From assembly GCA_018657525.1 (NCBI GenBank), contig JABHWZ010000004.1, forward strand, positions 90,245-154,244: a DNA stretch of 64,000 nucleotides. The letters are read 5' to 3'. Position 1 is the stretch's first letter. Every line of letters starts with the position of its first letter. Under the pieces are notes generated by a model. It made no database searches and was not told where the DNA came from. It was given only the letters and a program-made list of their open reading frames with translations. This DNA comes from an archaeon. Lineage in GTDB: Archaea > Nanobdellota > Nanobdellia > Pacearchaeales > GW2011-AR1. Shown here in pieces: positions 16,112 through 23,863 of the stretch. The position numbers were made by a program, and so were the translations under genes.

Positions 16112-16714
16112 ATGTTCTATATAACAGAAGTCGAAGATTATGTCAGAGTAGAACCCAAGCTATTCGGTTTGCCAACAACACAGGCCGTAGACGATCAGTT
16201 AAAGGAAACTTACTCGGATTATTATGACAAAGAATTAGGAAAAGCCGTCGCTGTAATTGAAGTTTTAGAAGTCGGCGAGGGGGTAATCATCCCGGGAGAT
16301 GGCGCAGCATATTATAATTCTAAATTCAAATTATTAACTTGGAAACCAGAGATGCAAGAAATGGTCCCAGGAATTATCGAAGAAATCACAAACTTCGGCG
16401 CTTTCATAAACATGGGAGTCATGAAAGGAATGATTCACATTTCACAAACAATGGACGATTACGTTTCATTTGCTAAGGACGGTTCTTTATCTGGAAAAGC
16501 ATCAAAGCGAGTAATCAAGGCTGGCGATTTGTGTATGGCAAGAGTTGTTGCAGTTTCACATCGAGGAAATGATCCAAAGATCGGCCTAACAATGAGACAA
16601 CCAGGATTAGGAAAATTAGAATGGATTAAAGAAGACGCTGCAAAGAAAAAACAAGAAGCTGACAAAGCTGCTAAAGCAGAAGAAAAGGCAGCAAAGGGAG
16701 GAAAGAAAAAATGA
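16112..16714 (+). CDS. rpo7: RNA polymerase subunit Rpo7 (E')
   Basis: N-terminal tip domain MFYITEVEDYVRVEPKLFG, then an S1/OB domain MVPGIIEEITNFGAFINMG followed by KGMIHISQTMDDY. These are diagnostic for archaeal Rpo7 (RpoE1, eukaryotic Rpb7), which forms the stalk with Rpo4. Body length is normal (about 175 aa), followed by a Lys/Ala/Glu tail (about residues 176-200) that is not part of the family core. The gene after it overlaps by 4 nt. Confidence 0.97.
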   Translation: MFYITEVEDYVRVEPKLFGLPTTQAVDDQLKETYSDYYDKELGKAVAVIEVLEVGEGVIIPGDGAAYYNSKFKLLTWKPEMQEMVPGIIEEITNFGAFINMGVMKGMIHISQTMDDYVSFAKDGSLSGKASKRVIKAGDLCMARVVAVSHRGNDPKIGLTMRQPGLGKLEWIKEDAAKKKQEADKAAKAEEKAAKGGKKK

Positions 16715-16953
16715 GTGGGGCAGCAGGAACGGGAAGAAAAATGAAAATTGGTCTTGGAAGAACTTTATTAACACACGCATATTTAGTTTTAAAATCTGAA
16801 TTTCAAACACATGGTTTAAAAGATCATTTTTATAGATTGGCAAATGGGGATAGCATATCAATAAAAGGAAGAGAAGCGCATCTATCTGGTTTTATTGGAT
16901 ATAATGATTTAAGAAAATTGCAATCAATATCTGGAGGAATATTAATAGATTAA
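16711..16953 (+). CDS. Unknown 80-aa protein between rpo7 and spt4
   Basis: No family recognised. It starts in the ATGA overlapping the rpo7 stop and ends 1 nt before the Spt4 start, so it is fully inside the operon. The protein is slightly basic, with a possible helix LGRTLLTHAYLVLKSEF and a compact Gly-rich C-terminal half (HLSGFIGYNDLRKLQSISGG). Alternative start at the second Met (residue 11). Confidence 0.65.
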   Translation: MSGAAGTGRKMKIGLGRTLLTHAYLVLKSEFQTHGLKDHFYRLANGDSISIKGREAHLSGFIGYNDLRKLQSISGGILID

Positions 16954-16954
16954 A

Positions 16955-17146
16955 ATGGCAAAACAAAAAGCATGTAAAATTTGTAGAACAGTTTACGAAG
17001 GTAAAGAAAAATGTCCAAGTTGTGGTTCAAAGGAACACACTGAAACAATCAAAGGAAGAATTATTGTAATCAACCCAGAAAAATCTGAAATAGCAAACAA
17101 GATTGGATTAAAAACAAAAGGAGAATTTGCAATTAAAACAAGATAA
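16955..17146 (+). CDS. spt4: Transcription elongation factor Spt4
   Basis: 63 aa, the normal length for archaeal Spt4 (RpoE2). Zinc ribbon CKICRTVYEGKEKCPSCG with C-x2-C ... C-x2-C, then the beta strand GRIIVINPEKSEIANKIG that contacts Spt5 NGN. Part of the rpo7-eS24-eS31 operon. Confidence 0.95.
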   Translation: MAKQKACKICRTVYEGKEKCPSCGSKEHTETIKGRIIVINPEKSEIANKIGLKTKGEFAIKTR

Positions 17147-17147
17147 A

Positions 17148-17561
17148 ATGGAAAAACTAAATATTCTCGAGGAAAAAGCAAACCCTTTGTTTAAAAGAAA
17201 AGAAATACAAGCAAGTTTAACTGCGCAAGTAGTTCCAAAAACCCAAGAAGTAATTGAACTAATCGCAGAACAATTTTCTGTTCCAAAAGAAACTATTGCA
17301 ATTAAAAAAATAATTTCTAACTTTGGCTCGCAAACTTTTAAGATTTTAACAAACATTTATGAATCTGAAGAAATAAGAAAAGCAACAGAACCAAAACACA
17401 TTAAAGGTTACGAAAAACCAGTAGAACCTGAAAAAGTAGAGGAAGCTCCCGTAGTCGAAACACCTGCTGGAACAACTCCAAGTGAAGAAACTAAACCTGA
17501 AGAAGCTCCAGCAACTGAAACTCCAAAAGAAGAAGCTAAACCCGAGGAGAAAACAGAATAA
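17148..17561 (+). CDS. rps24e: Small-subunit ribosomal protein eS24 with acidic tail
   Basis: Residues 1-92 match eS24: LNILEEKANPLFKRKEI, QVVPKTQEVIELIAEQF, VIKKIISNFG-like AIKKIISNFGSQTF and an IYES-type strand. The last 45 residues are a Pro/Glu/Ala/Thr-rich acidic tail (EEAP, ETPKEEAKPEEK) that archaeal eS24 normally lacks. The ATG at 17148 is chosen because it is 1 nt after the Spt4 stop; the frame is open to 17127. TAATG coupling to eS31. Confidence 0.93.
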   Translation: MEKLNILEEKANPLFKRKEIQASLTAQVVPKTQEVIELIAEQFSVPKETIAIKKIISNFGSQTFKILTNIYESEEIRKATEPKHIKGYEKPVEPEKVEEAPVVETPAGTTPSEETKPEEAPATETPKEEAKPEEKTE

Positions 17562-17791
17562 TGGCAGGAAAAGAAGGAAAAAAACCGCATAAAAATAAAC
17601 CAACAAGTAAAAAATACTCTAAGTATAAAATAGAAGGGGATAAAGCAATAAGAACAAATTTTTGCCCTCGTTGCGGTCCAGGAATTTTTTTGATGGTTAC
17701 AAACGATAGAAAATATTGTGGTAAATGCCACTACTCAGAGTTTGAAGGTAAAAAACCCGAAGTTGAGAAAAAAGAAGAAAAAGTTGAATAA
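17561..17791 (+). CDS. rps27ae: Small-subunit ribosomal protein eS31 (S27ae)
   Basis: 76 aa. The zinc ribbon FCPRCGPGIFLMVTNDRKYC followed by GKCHYSEF is the S27ae signature (C-x2-C ... C-x2-C). N-terminal 30 residues are Lys-rich, and a short Lys/Glu tail follows the zinc ribbon. Last gene of the operon. Confidence 0.95.
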   Translation: MAGKEGKKPHKNKPTSKKYSKYKIEGDKAIRTNFCPRCGPGIFLMVTNDRKYCGKCHYSEFEGKKPEVEKKEEKVE

Positions 17792-17901
17792 AAGAAATAA
17801 TAAGTTTCTAATTTTTCTAAAAAATATAATGGGGCAATCTAAAATAATTTTAAATTAATAAGCCCACTCTTTTTACGTCATATCGACGTTAATTTTAATG
17901 A

Positions 17902-18108
17902 TTATAAAACAGACCATTCACTTTGGGATAAAATTTCTTCAGGCGTTTTATCTGTCCCAAAAGAATAATCTTCTTGCACTTGATAAGCACTTTCTCCAAC
18001 TAGGCCATCAGCAATATCTGTAGTTATGATTCTATGTCCTGGAAGTATTTCTCCATTACTGCACATTTGGTGAAACAATTCGCTTCCTTGATTAATTTGT
18101 ATTTCCAT
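17902..18108 (-). CDS. Small unknown protein (68 aa)
   Basis: Reading from the ATG at 18108: MEIQINQGSELFHQMC, then GHRIITTDIADGLVG and SYQ/EDYSFGTDKTPEEILSQ. No family is recognised. The frame is open to 18246, but the extra 46 codons cross a repeated, hairpin-rich leader, so I reject that start. Codon pattern and a neat C-terminus support a real protein. Confidence 0.5.
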   Translation of the reverse strand: MEIQINQGSELFHQMCSNGEILPGHRIITTDIADGLVGESAYQVQEDYSFGTDKTPEEILSQSEWSVL

Positions 18109-18136
18109 TTTATTTTTTGTTTTATTTAATATGATT

Positions 18137-18290
18137 AAAGTGAATATAACCCTCCGAAGGTTTTTGTGAAACATAATCTTTGCAGTGTTATATTTAACAC
18201 AACCGCAAAAGTGAATATAACCCTGGGAGATTCTCCAAATCATCAAAAAGTTAATCTGGAGCCTCTCCTGGGGAAAAAGAGGTGATAGTA
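18137..18290. promoter_or_regulatory. Repeated and structured leader region
   Basis: AAAGTGAATATAACCCT occurs twice (18137-18153 and 18208-18224). Between and after the copies are hairpins CCT-CCGA-AGG, GTGTTA-TATT-TAACAC and GGGAGA-TTCTCC, then CCTC/GAGG. On the minus strand this lies in front of the small gene at 17902-18108 and may be a duplicated promoter/operator or an RNA leader. The rest of 18109-18440 shows no gene. Confidence 0.4.
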
Positions 18291-18440
18291 TATCTAGAAA
18301 ATCAGACTATTTAAATGTTTCGTTTATGTTACTCTTAAAAAATGACAGTTGGTAGTTAATCTAAAGTGGTACTGTATCCTTTTAAAGTTATGATGAATAT
18401 TTATAAAGCTTATCAAGGATTTATAATCAACTCATTTTTA

Positions 18441-18534
18441 TACACTACAAATAAATTTATTATACACTACATCAATTTACAAATCATTAGTTATACACTA
18501 CAATATATTATAATTGAAAAATATTGTACACTAC
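18441..18534 (+). repeat. Four TACACTAC direct repeats upstream of scpA
   Basis: TACACTAC at 18441, 18463, 18494 and 18527, each preceded by a T/A-rich stretch. Start-to-start spacings are 22, 31 and 33 nt, roughly two or three helical turns, so the sites face one side of the DNA. They lie 50-140 nt before scpA in very AT-rich sequence. A repressor array or an iteron-like origin are both possible. Confidence 0.55.
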
Positions 18535-18581
18535 TAATCAATAACCAACAATTCTTTTAAACCCTCCCCCTATATAACTCT

Positions 18582-19469
18582 ATGCAAAAAGAGGAAAATA
18601 GTGTAACTTCAGTTGGACAAGAGCAAATGCATGATTTATTGTTCAGCAGAGAAATCGGTTGGAGAGAAATAATTTACGATTTAATAAATACTGAACAGCT
18701 CGACCCGTGGAACATAGACCTCACAATCTTAACTGAGGGATATCTAGCTAAAATCAACGAACTAGAAGAAACCGACTTTTTCGTTTCTAGTAAAGTTTTA
18801 CTCGCAGCTTCACTGCTTCTAAGAATCAAATCTGAAATTTTATTAAACAAATATATTAAATCAATTGACGAAATTTTATTTGGAAAAAAAGATGAAAAAA
18901 AATACTCATTAGAAAGAATAGAACTCGACGAAGAAATCCCAGATTTAACTTTAAGATCACCCCTTCCAAGATTTCGAAAAGTAACACTCAAAGAATTAAT
19001 TGAATCATTAAACAAAGCAATTAAAACTGAAAACAGAAGAATTAAAAAAGAAATCATAAACAAAAACGCACTTCGCGAATCATCACTCTCTCTACCTAAA
19101 ACAAAGTTAAGCATCAAAGACAAAATTCAAGGAATTTTGTTAAATCTAAAATCTCATTTTAAAATAAACAAAGACCACAAAAAAATATCTTACACAAATT
19201 TCATCGGAACGGAAAGAGAAGAAAGAGTTTTATCATTTTACCCACTGCTCCAACTCGAAAACCAAAACAAAGTCTGGCTAGATCAAGAACAACACTTCGA
19301 CGAAATTTTTATCTGGTTAAAAGACGTATACCTAAAACACAATGGAGATCCATTTAAAGATATAAAAGAAGAACTAGAACGCGAACTTCTAGAACTTGAA
19401 GAAAAAGAAAAACGCCGCGCAGGAAAACTCAGAAAAGAATTTGAAAATCCATTGGGTGAAAAAATTTAA
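18582..19469 (+). CDS. scpA: Segregation and condensation protein ScpA
   Basis: 295 aa. The N-terminal kleisin region LLFSREIGWREIIYDLIN, then LDPWNIDLTILTEGYL and KVLLAASLLLRIKSEILL, is diagnostic of ScpA. The C-terminal winged helix lies at about residues 210-265 (ERVLSFYPLLQLENQ, FDEIFIWLKDVY). It bridges SMC heads in chromosome organisation. Neither an smc nor a scpB gene is visible in the window. dph6 follows after 47 nt. Confidence 0.9.
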   Translation: MQKEENSVTSVGQEQMHDLLFSREIGWREIIYDLINTEQLDPWNIDLTILTEGYLAKINELEETDFFVSSKVLLAASLLLRIKSEILLNKYIKSIDEILFGKKDEKKYSLERIELDEEIPDLTLRSPLPRFRKVTLKELIESLNKAIKTENRRIKKEIINKNALRESSLSLPKTKLSIKDKIQGILLNLKSHFKINKDHKKISYTNFIGTEREERVLSFYPLLQLENQNKVWLDQEQHFDEIFIWLKDVYLKHNGDPFKDIKEELERELLELEEKEKRRAGKLRKEFENPLGEKI

Positions 19470-19516
19470 ATCTTCCTAATCAATCATTTTAAATATTCAA
19501 CAAACTTTCTTCAAAT

Positions 19517-20185
19517 ATGAAACTTGCATCACTTTTATCTGGCGGAAAAGATTCTGTTTACGCGATTTATCTAGCAAAAAAAGCAGGTCACAAAATTCAA
19601 TGTGCAATTTCAATTGCCTCGGAAAATCCAGATTCATTTATGTTTCACACCCCATCAATCGAAAAGACAAAAGCTCAAGCAAAATCAATGCAAATCCCAT
19701 TAATTATTCAAAAAACAAAAGGGAAAAAAGAAATAGAATTAAAAGACTTAGAAAAAGCAATTAAATCAGCCAAATTAAAATACAAAATTGAAGGAGTTAT
19801 CACCGGAGCAATTAAATCAGTTTACCAATCTTCACGAATTCAAAAAATATGTGACAAATTAAATTTAAAAGTTTTCAATCCACTCTGGCAAAAAAATGAA
19901 GAAGAATATTTAAAAGAATTAATCAAAAATAAATTCAAAGTAATCATCACCTCGGTAGCAGCATATTCTTTAGATCAAACTTGGCTAGGACGAAAAATAG
20001 ATAAAAAATTTATCCAAGACACAAAACAACTAAATGAAAAATACAAAATACACGTCGCTGGAGAAGGAGGAGAATTCGAAACTTTTGTTTTAAATTGTCC
20101 CTTATTCAAAAAAGAATTAAAAATAAAATCATTTAAAGATTATGGTGAAAAAAATAGTTGGAGAAGAGAAATCGAATTAGAATAA
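19517..20185 (+). CDS. dph6: Diphthine-ammonia ligase Dph6
   Basis: 222 aa. ATP-pyrophosphatase P-loop SGGKDS at residues 8-13, KDSVYAIYLAKKAGH, VITGAIKSVYQSSR, FNPLWQKNEEEYL and the C-terminal HVAGEGGEFETFVLNCPLF are the hallmarks of the MJ0570/Dph6 family. It performs the last step of diphthamide synthesis on elongation factor 2. Convergent with hisS, whose stop lies directly at its end. Confidence 0.92.
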   Translation: MKLASLLSGGKDSVYAIYLAKKAGHKIQCAISIASENPDSFMFHTPSIEKTKAQAKSMQIPLIIQKTKGKKEIELKDLEKAIKSAKLKYKIEGVITGAIKSVYQSSRIQKICDKLNLKVFNPLWQKNEEEYLKELIKNKFKVIITSVAAYSLDQTWLGRKIDKKFIQDTKQLNEKYKIHVAGEGGEFETFVLNCPLFKKELKIKSFKDYGEKNSWRREIELE

Positions 20186-21328
20186 TTAACTTTTCTTCAA
20201 AACCAATTTAACGCTTCTTCCAGTAATCATATTCTTTATTCTAAAAACTTTTTCTTTAACTTCTTTCTCTCCAACAAAGATCACCTTCTTAATTTTATAA
20301 GAATTTGCATATTCCAATGCCTTTGATGGCTTTCCGTAAAAGACTGAAACATTCTTCCCTTGAATTCGCAATTTTTTAGCTAAATCAATTGCTTTTTTAT
20401 CTTCCCCCAAAGAAACAATCAAATATTTTTCGATTTCAATTTGCATTTTTGTAACAGCCATCATTCTTTCAATACTAAAAGAAATCCCTGTTGCTGGTTG
20501 TCCAGCCACCATATAACTTCCGCCCCCACAAATTGTTTCTTTAATATCTGATTTTATTTCAAAAACATTCCCTATGTAATATGATAATCCCCTTGCCAGT
20601 GAAGGAGAAAATTTGATTTCAAACCCGTAATTTTTACAAAGTTTTTTTAATTCGGCAACTTCTGAATACGCTTTATATTTTTTAAAATAACTTTCAGGTT
20701 TTTTTAAAATTCCAAAAACTTCCTCAGCACCGAACTTCTTTAAATTTTCTTTAATTTCTTTTTCAGAAAGTTTATCCATTTTATCAATTTCCCCAATAAC
20801 TTCTGGATTATTTTCTACTCCCACTTCATTTAAAATTTCATTTAACAATTTTCTATTATTTACATAAATTACAGACTTAATTTTTAAAGTACCTAAAATC
20901 TGTTTCATAATTGAAAGAATTTCTGCTTCCTCTTTAATAGTTGAGCCAATTACATCAACATCGCACTGAGTAAATTGCCTCAACCTATTCCCACTAATTG
21001 GCTCGTCTCTAAAAACCGGCCCAATTTGAAATCTTTTATATGGAAGTTTTTTATTTTGCGCGATTCTTTTCAACTGAAAAGTAAATTCATAACGCAAAGC
21101 AAGTTTCCGTTTTCCCTTATCTTGCAAAGTAAAAATATCTGAAATAACCTCATCGTTTGCCTGCACCTTATCTCCTCGCACAAATTCCTCACGTTCAATC
21201 ACAGGGGTTTGGACTTCTTCAAAATTATATCTTTCAAAAACCTGTCGTGCCATTTCCCGAATTACAGAAAATTTAGTTCCTTCCTCTCCAACAAAATCTT
21301 TGAATCCTTTTATTGTATCAATATTCAT
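20186..21328 (-). CDS. hisS: Histidyl-tRNA synthetase
   Basis: 380 aa class II synthetase. Motif 2 FQIGPVFRDEPISGNRLRQF, the HisA motif ARGLSYYIG, motif 3 GISFSIERMM, and a C-terminal Rossmann-like anticodon-binding domain from about residue 300 (YLIVSLGEDKKAIDLAKKLR). It is shorter than typical archaeal HisRS (about 410-430 aa) but all catalytic motifs are present. A strong Shine-Dalgarno (AAAGGAGG) precedes the ATG, and tRNA-His ends only 21 nt upstream on the same strand, suggesting one transcript for the enzyme and its substrate. Confidence 0.95.
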   Translation of the reverse strand: MNIDTIKGFKDFVGEEGTKFSVIREMARQVFERYNFEEVQTPVIEREEFVRGDKVQANDEVISDIFTLQDKGKRKLALRYEFTFQLKRIAQNKKLPYKRFQIGPVFRDEPISGNRLRQFTQCDVDVIGSTIKEEAEILSIMKQILGTLKIKSVIYVNNRKLLNEILNEVGVENNPEVIGEIDKMDKLSEKEIKENLKKFGAEEVFGILKKPESYFKKYKAYSEVAELKKLCKNYGFEIKFSPSLARGLSYYIGNVFEIKSDIKETICGGGSYMVAGQPATGISFSIERMMAVTKMQIEIEKYLIVSLGEDKKAIDLAKKLRIQGKNVSVFYGKPSKALEYANSYKIKKVIFVGEKEVKEKVFRIKNMITGRSVKLVLKKS

Positions 21329-21349
21329 TTTTTCCTCCTTTTAACATAG

Positions 21350-21422
21350 GGCGAAAGAAGGGAGTCGAACCCTCGTTTCCCGGACCACAACCAGACGTAA
21401 TAACCGTTATACCACAATCGCC
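21350..21422 (-). tRNA. tRNA-His (GTG)
   Basis: 73 nt on the minus strand with encoded G-1 pairing C73. Anticodon arm TCTGG-TTGTGGT-CCGGG (anticodon GTG), T arm GAGGG-TTCGACT-CCCTT. The acceptor GCGATTG/CTTTCGC contains two adjacent T-T (U-U) mismatches at positions 5-68 and 6-67, which is unusual. The D stem has three pairs. Promoter GTAAAGCTTTTAATT about 30 nt upstream. Confidence 0.9.
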
Positions 21423-21478
21423 ATTATAATTTAATAAAGATAAAGTTGAATTAAAAGCTTTACTATTGTTCAAAAAAC

Positions 21479-21542
21479 CGGACGTAATAACCGGTACCTC
21501 ACCAGAGGTTCTCGTGCCCTGAAAGGGTATACCACAATCGCC
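21479..21542 (-). pseudogene. tRNA-His 5'-half copy interrupted by a double hairpin
   Basis: On the minus strand it begins GGCGATTGTGGTATA exactly like tRNA-His, is interrupted in the D loop by a 32-34 nt insertion, resumes CGGTTATTACGTCCGG through the 5' anticodon stem, then ends in a run of T. It cannot fold as a tRNA. It may be a dead remnant or make a short RNA, since it keeps a promoter. Confidence 0.8.
21496..21527 (-). mobile_element. Double-hairpin element A (in tRNA-His copy)
   Basis: Plus-strand reading: ACCTC-ACCA-GAGGT, spacer TCTCGTG, CCCT-GAA-AGGG. It shares spacer, loop and spacing with element B at 38231-38264, and the stems differ by compensated changes. Inserted in the D-loop position of the tRNA-His half copy. 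Classing it as mobile is an inference. Confidence 0.65.
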
Positions 21543-21704
21543 ATTTATATTTACTGAAGTTAAGTTTAAATTAAAGGCTTTACTATTGTTCAAAAATTTT
21601 AGAATAAAGTTACAACTAGAAAAATCCGTTCTGACAATGCCGACAATTCCTAATTTTATTTGTCATATTAATTTTTATAAAATCATGTTTTTAAATCTTT
21701 CTTT

Positions 21705-22097
21705 TTATAGAGTTTTCACCAATTCTTTAACTTTAATTTCTATCTCCCTCGCAATCTTTTGTATACTTTTTAGATTATATTGTGAAGTATCAGAAATTTT
21801 CCACCCAATAACATTTTGAAACCTAGGTTTAAATAGGGACAAAGGAAGATCATTTGCAACAACTACAATCTTATCTATCTTCAATAAATCTCTTTCTCTT
21901 ATCCCAGAAGGTTTAGTTAATTTAATTCCAAATTCTTTTGCTACTTTCTTAACATTTTTTGCAATTGGAATTCCCTGAAAAATTCCTCCACTACTAACTT
22001 TAATTTTTTTATTTTTGTTATATTTTTTAAAAAATCCTTCAGCAAGCTGACTTCTAAAACGATTATGTTTACAAACAAAAATTATTTTCATTTTCAC
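21705..22097 (-). CDS. Low-molecular-weight phosphotyrosine phosphatase/arsenate reductase fold
   Basis: 130 aa. P-loop CKHNRFRS (C-x5-R-S, residues 9-16), LAEGFFKKYN helix, SGGIFQGIPI, and IVVVANDLPLSLF, where the general-acid D of the DP motif may be the D in this region. Thioredoxin-coupled ArsC and protein phosphatases share this fold; the substrate is unknown. Alternative start at the third residue. A TATA-like GTAAGGTTTTTAATT lies upstream, similar to the tRNA-His promoter. Confidence 0.8.
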   Translation of the reverse strand: MKMKIIFVCKHNRFRSQLAEGFFKKYNKNKKIKVSSGGIFQGIPIAKNVKKVAKEFGIKLTKPSGIRERDLLKIDKIVVVANDLPLSLFKPRFQNVIGWKISDTSQYNLKSIQKIAREIEIKVKELVKTL

Positions 22098-22151
22098 CTT
22101 TTTTAAACAATCAACTAAATTAAATCTGAATTAAAAACCTTACTATTCTAT

Positions 22152-22484
22152 TTATTCAGAATCATGCCCCGGACAAGTCGAATAAAGCAAATTATACTCC
22201 TCCATAATTTCTTTAACATCTTCTTCTGGGAGACCACTTTCTGCCAAATAATTTTGTAAACACCCTTTTGATAAAGAAGTATGACTTAAACTATATTCTC
22301 CTACTTTTATTTGCTCCGGATTATATTCGCTTGGACCAAGAAGTTGCTTAGTTCCATCTACCCTATGAACTTCAATTGCTCCACAGGGATGTCTTTGTGA
22401 ACCATAACAAGCTCTGACAGTCCCTCCCATTAACAAAAAATTTCTTCCATCATAGGTTTGTATTTCTAATGTTTCTTTTGCCAT
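22152..22484 (-). CDS. Small Cys-containing hypothetical protein
   Basis: 110 aa, unrecognised. The N-terminal half looks beta-rich (LEIQTYDGRNFLLMGGTV, AIEVHRVDGTKQLLG), the C-terminal half helical (LPEEDVKEIMEEYNLLY). Five Cys are spread along the chain without a CxxC motif. It is alone between two promoters, with no partner gene. Confidence 0.55.
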   Translation of the reverse strand: MAKETLEIQTYDGRNFLLMGGTVRACYGSQRHPCGAIEVHRVDGTKQLLGPSEYNPEQIKVGEYSLSHTSLSKGCLQNYLAESGLPEEDVKEIMEEYNLLYSTCPGHDSE

Positions 22485-22594
22485 AATCTCCTACTTCTTC
22501 TTTCCCTTTTAAACCTTTCTATTTTCATTACTTTTGTATAGTAACATTTATTTTACCCCAAAACCTTTAAATTCCTCTCCCCATTTTAATTAAC

Positions 22595-23791
22595 ATGAAA
22601 TCAAAATATGAGCTTTTAGCTCCAGTAGGAAATTTCCCAATGCTAGTCGCAGCTGTAAACGCTGGAGCAGACGCAATTTATTTTGGTCTAAAAGATTTTT
22701 CAATGCGAGCTAACGCTCGCAAATTTTCCTTAAATGATTTACCAAAAATTAAAGAAATCTGTAATTCATCTTCAAGAAAACCAAAAATTTATCTGACTTT
22801 GAATACAATTATTTACAATGAAGAAATTCCAAAATTAGAAAAAATAATAAAAAAAGTAAAAGGACAAGTCAATGCAATAATTTGTTGGGACATGGCAGTA
22901 ATTCAACTTTGTAAAAAATACAAAATCCCTTTTCATATTTCAACTCAAGCTTCTGTTTCAAATGTTGAATCTGCACAATTCTACAAAAAACTTGGAGCTG
23001 AAAGAATTGTTTTAGCACGAGAATTAAATCTAAAACAAATTAAAAAAATATCAAAAATTAAAGGTTTAGAAATAGAATGCTTTGCTCACGGAGCAATGTG
23101 CGTCGCAGTTTCAGGAAGATGTTTCACAAGCCAGTTTTTATTCAATCGTTCAGCAAACCGCGGCGAATGCCTACACCCTTGTAGAAGAAGTTACGAAATA
23201 AAAGATTTACAAGAAGGTTACAAATTAAAATTAGAAAACAATAAAGTTATGTCAGCCAAAGATTTATGCACGTTACCATTCATAGAAAAATTAAAAGATG
23301 CCGGAATAAAAGTTTTCAAAATTGAAGGACGAAATCGAGACCCAAGATATGTCGACGTAGTTGTCCGTGCTTACAGAAAAGCATTAGACGCAAAGCTAAC
23401 TACCAAAGAAATTAAAAAAATATTAGCAGAATTAAAAAAAGTTTACAACAAAGAATTTTCTTCAGGATTTTATTTAAGATTACCTACAAAAGATGATTTT
23501 GCCAAAATTGAACATTCAGCAGCTAAAGAAAAAAAACATTTCATTGGAAGAATTGCGCATTATTTCAAAAACCTAAATGTCGCCACAATCAAACTAGTTT
23601 CACCAATAAAACTAAATGAAAAAATTTGTATCATAGGAAAAACAACAGGAGTCATAAATTCAAAAATAGATTCAATGCATATAAAAAATAAATCAGTCAA
23701 AAAAGCAATCAAGGGTCAAGAAGTGGGAATCAAAGTCCCAAAATATGTCAGAAAAAATGATGAGGTTTATGTGATTAAAGAAGTTGAATGA
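22595..23791 (+). CDS. Peptidase U32 family protein
   Basis: 398 aa. Starts ELLAPVGNFPMLVAAVNAGA and includes DAIYFGLKDFSMRANA, then the U32 signature ECFAHGAMCVAVSGRCFTSQ with conserved Cys, followed by NRGECLHPCRRSY. The C-terminal beta domain (about 310-398) is typical of longer U32 members. Bacterial relatives (TrhP, RlhA, UbiU/V) take part in tRNA/rRNA hydroxylation or quinone synthesis using prephenate or Fe-S clusters, so a peptidase role is doubtful. Confidence 0.88.
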   Translation: MKSKYELLAPVGNFPMLVAAVNAGADAIYFGLKDFSMRANARKFSLNDLPKIKEICNSSSRKPKIYLTLNTIIYNEEIPKLEKIIKKVKGQVNAIICWDMAVIQLCKKYKIPFHISTQASVSNVESAQFYKKLGAERIVLARELNLKQIKKISKIKGLEIECFAHGAMCVAVSGRCFTSQFLFNRSANRGECLHPCRRSYEIKDLQEGYKLKLENNKVMSAKDLCTLPFIEKLKDAGIKVFKIEGRNRDPRYVDVVVRAYRKALDAKLTTKEIKKILAELKKVYNKEFSSGFYLRLPTKDDFAKIEHSAAKEKKHFIGRIAHYFKNLNVATIKLVSPIKLNEKICIIGKTTGVINSKIDSMHIKNKSVKKAIKGQEVGIKVPKYVRKNDEVYVIKEVE

Positions 23792-23820
23792 TTCTATCTA
23801 ATCACAAAAGAAAAAGTTAA

Positions 23821-23855
23821 TAAAAAATAAAAAAAATGTCCCATCAATTTGGGAC
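23821..23855 (-). terminator. Intrinsic-type terminator of the pilin-like gene
   Basis: On the minus strand GTCCCA-AATTGA-TGGGAC is followed by a T-rich tract. It stands 9 nt after the stop of the gene at 23864-24298 and also faces the convergent U32 gene. Confidence 0.6.
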
Positions 23856-23863
23856 GATAAATT

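Larger units (their letters stand above)
21423..21597 (-). repeat. Tandem duplication of the tRNA-His promoter region
   Basis: The segment running from the tRNA start upstream to TTTGAACAATAGTAAAGC (21423-21478) is repeated with several differences at 21543-21597. Each copy contains the BRE/TATA-like GTAAAG-C-TTTTAATT (or TTTAATTT) element and is followed by a tRNA-His 5' sequence. The distal copy drives only a damaged tRNA half. Confidence 0.8.

Noticed and set aside
17902..18246. Longer start of the small gene (114 aa)
   Set aside because: The extra N-terminus translates a repeated hairpin leader; the ATG at 18108 is simpler.
18441..18534. CRISPR array
   Set aside because: Repeats are only 8 nt and spacers are short; no cas genes in the window.
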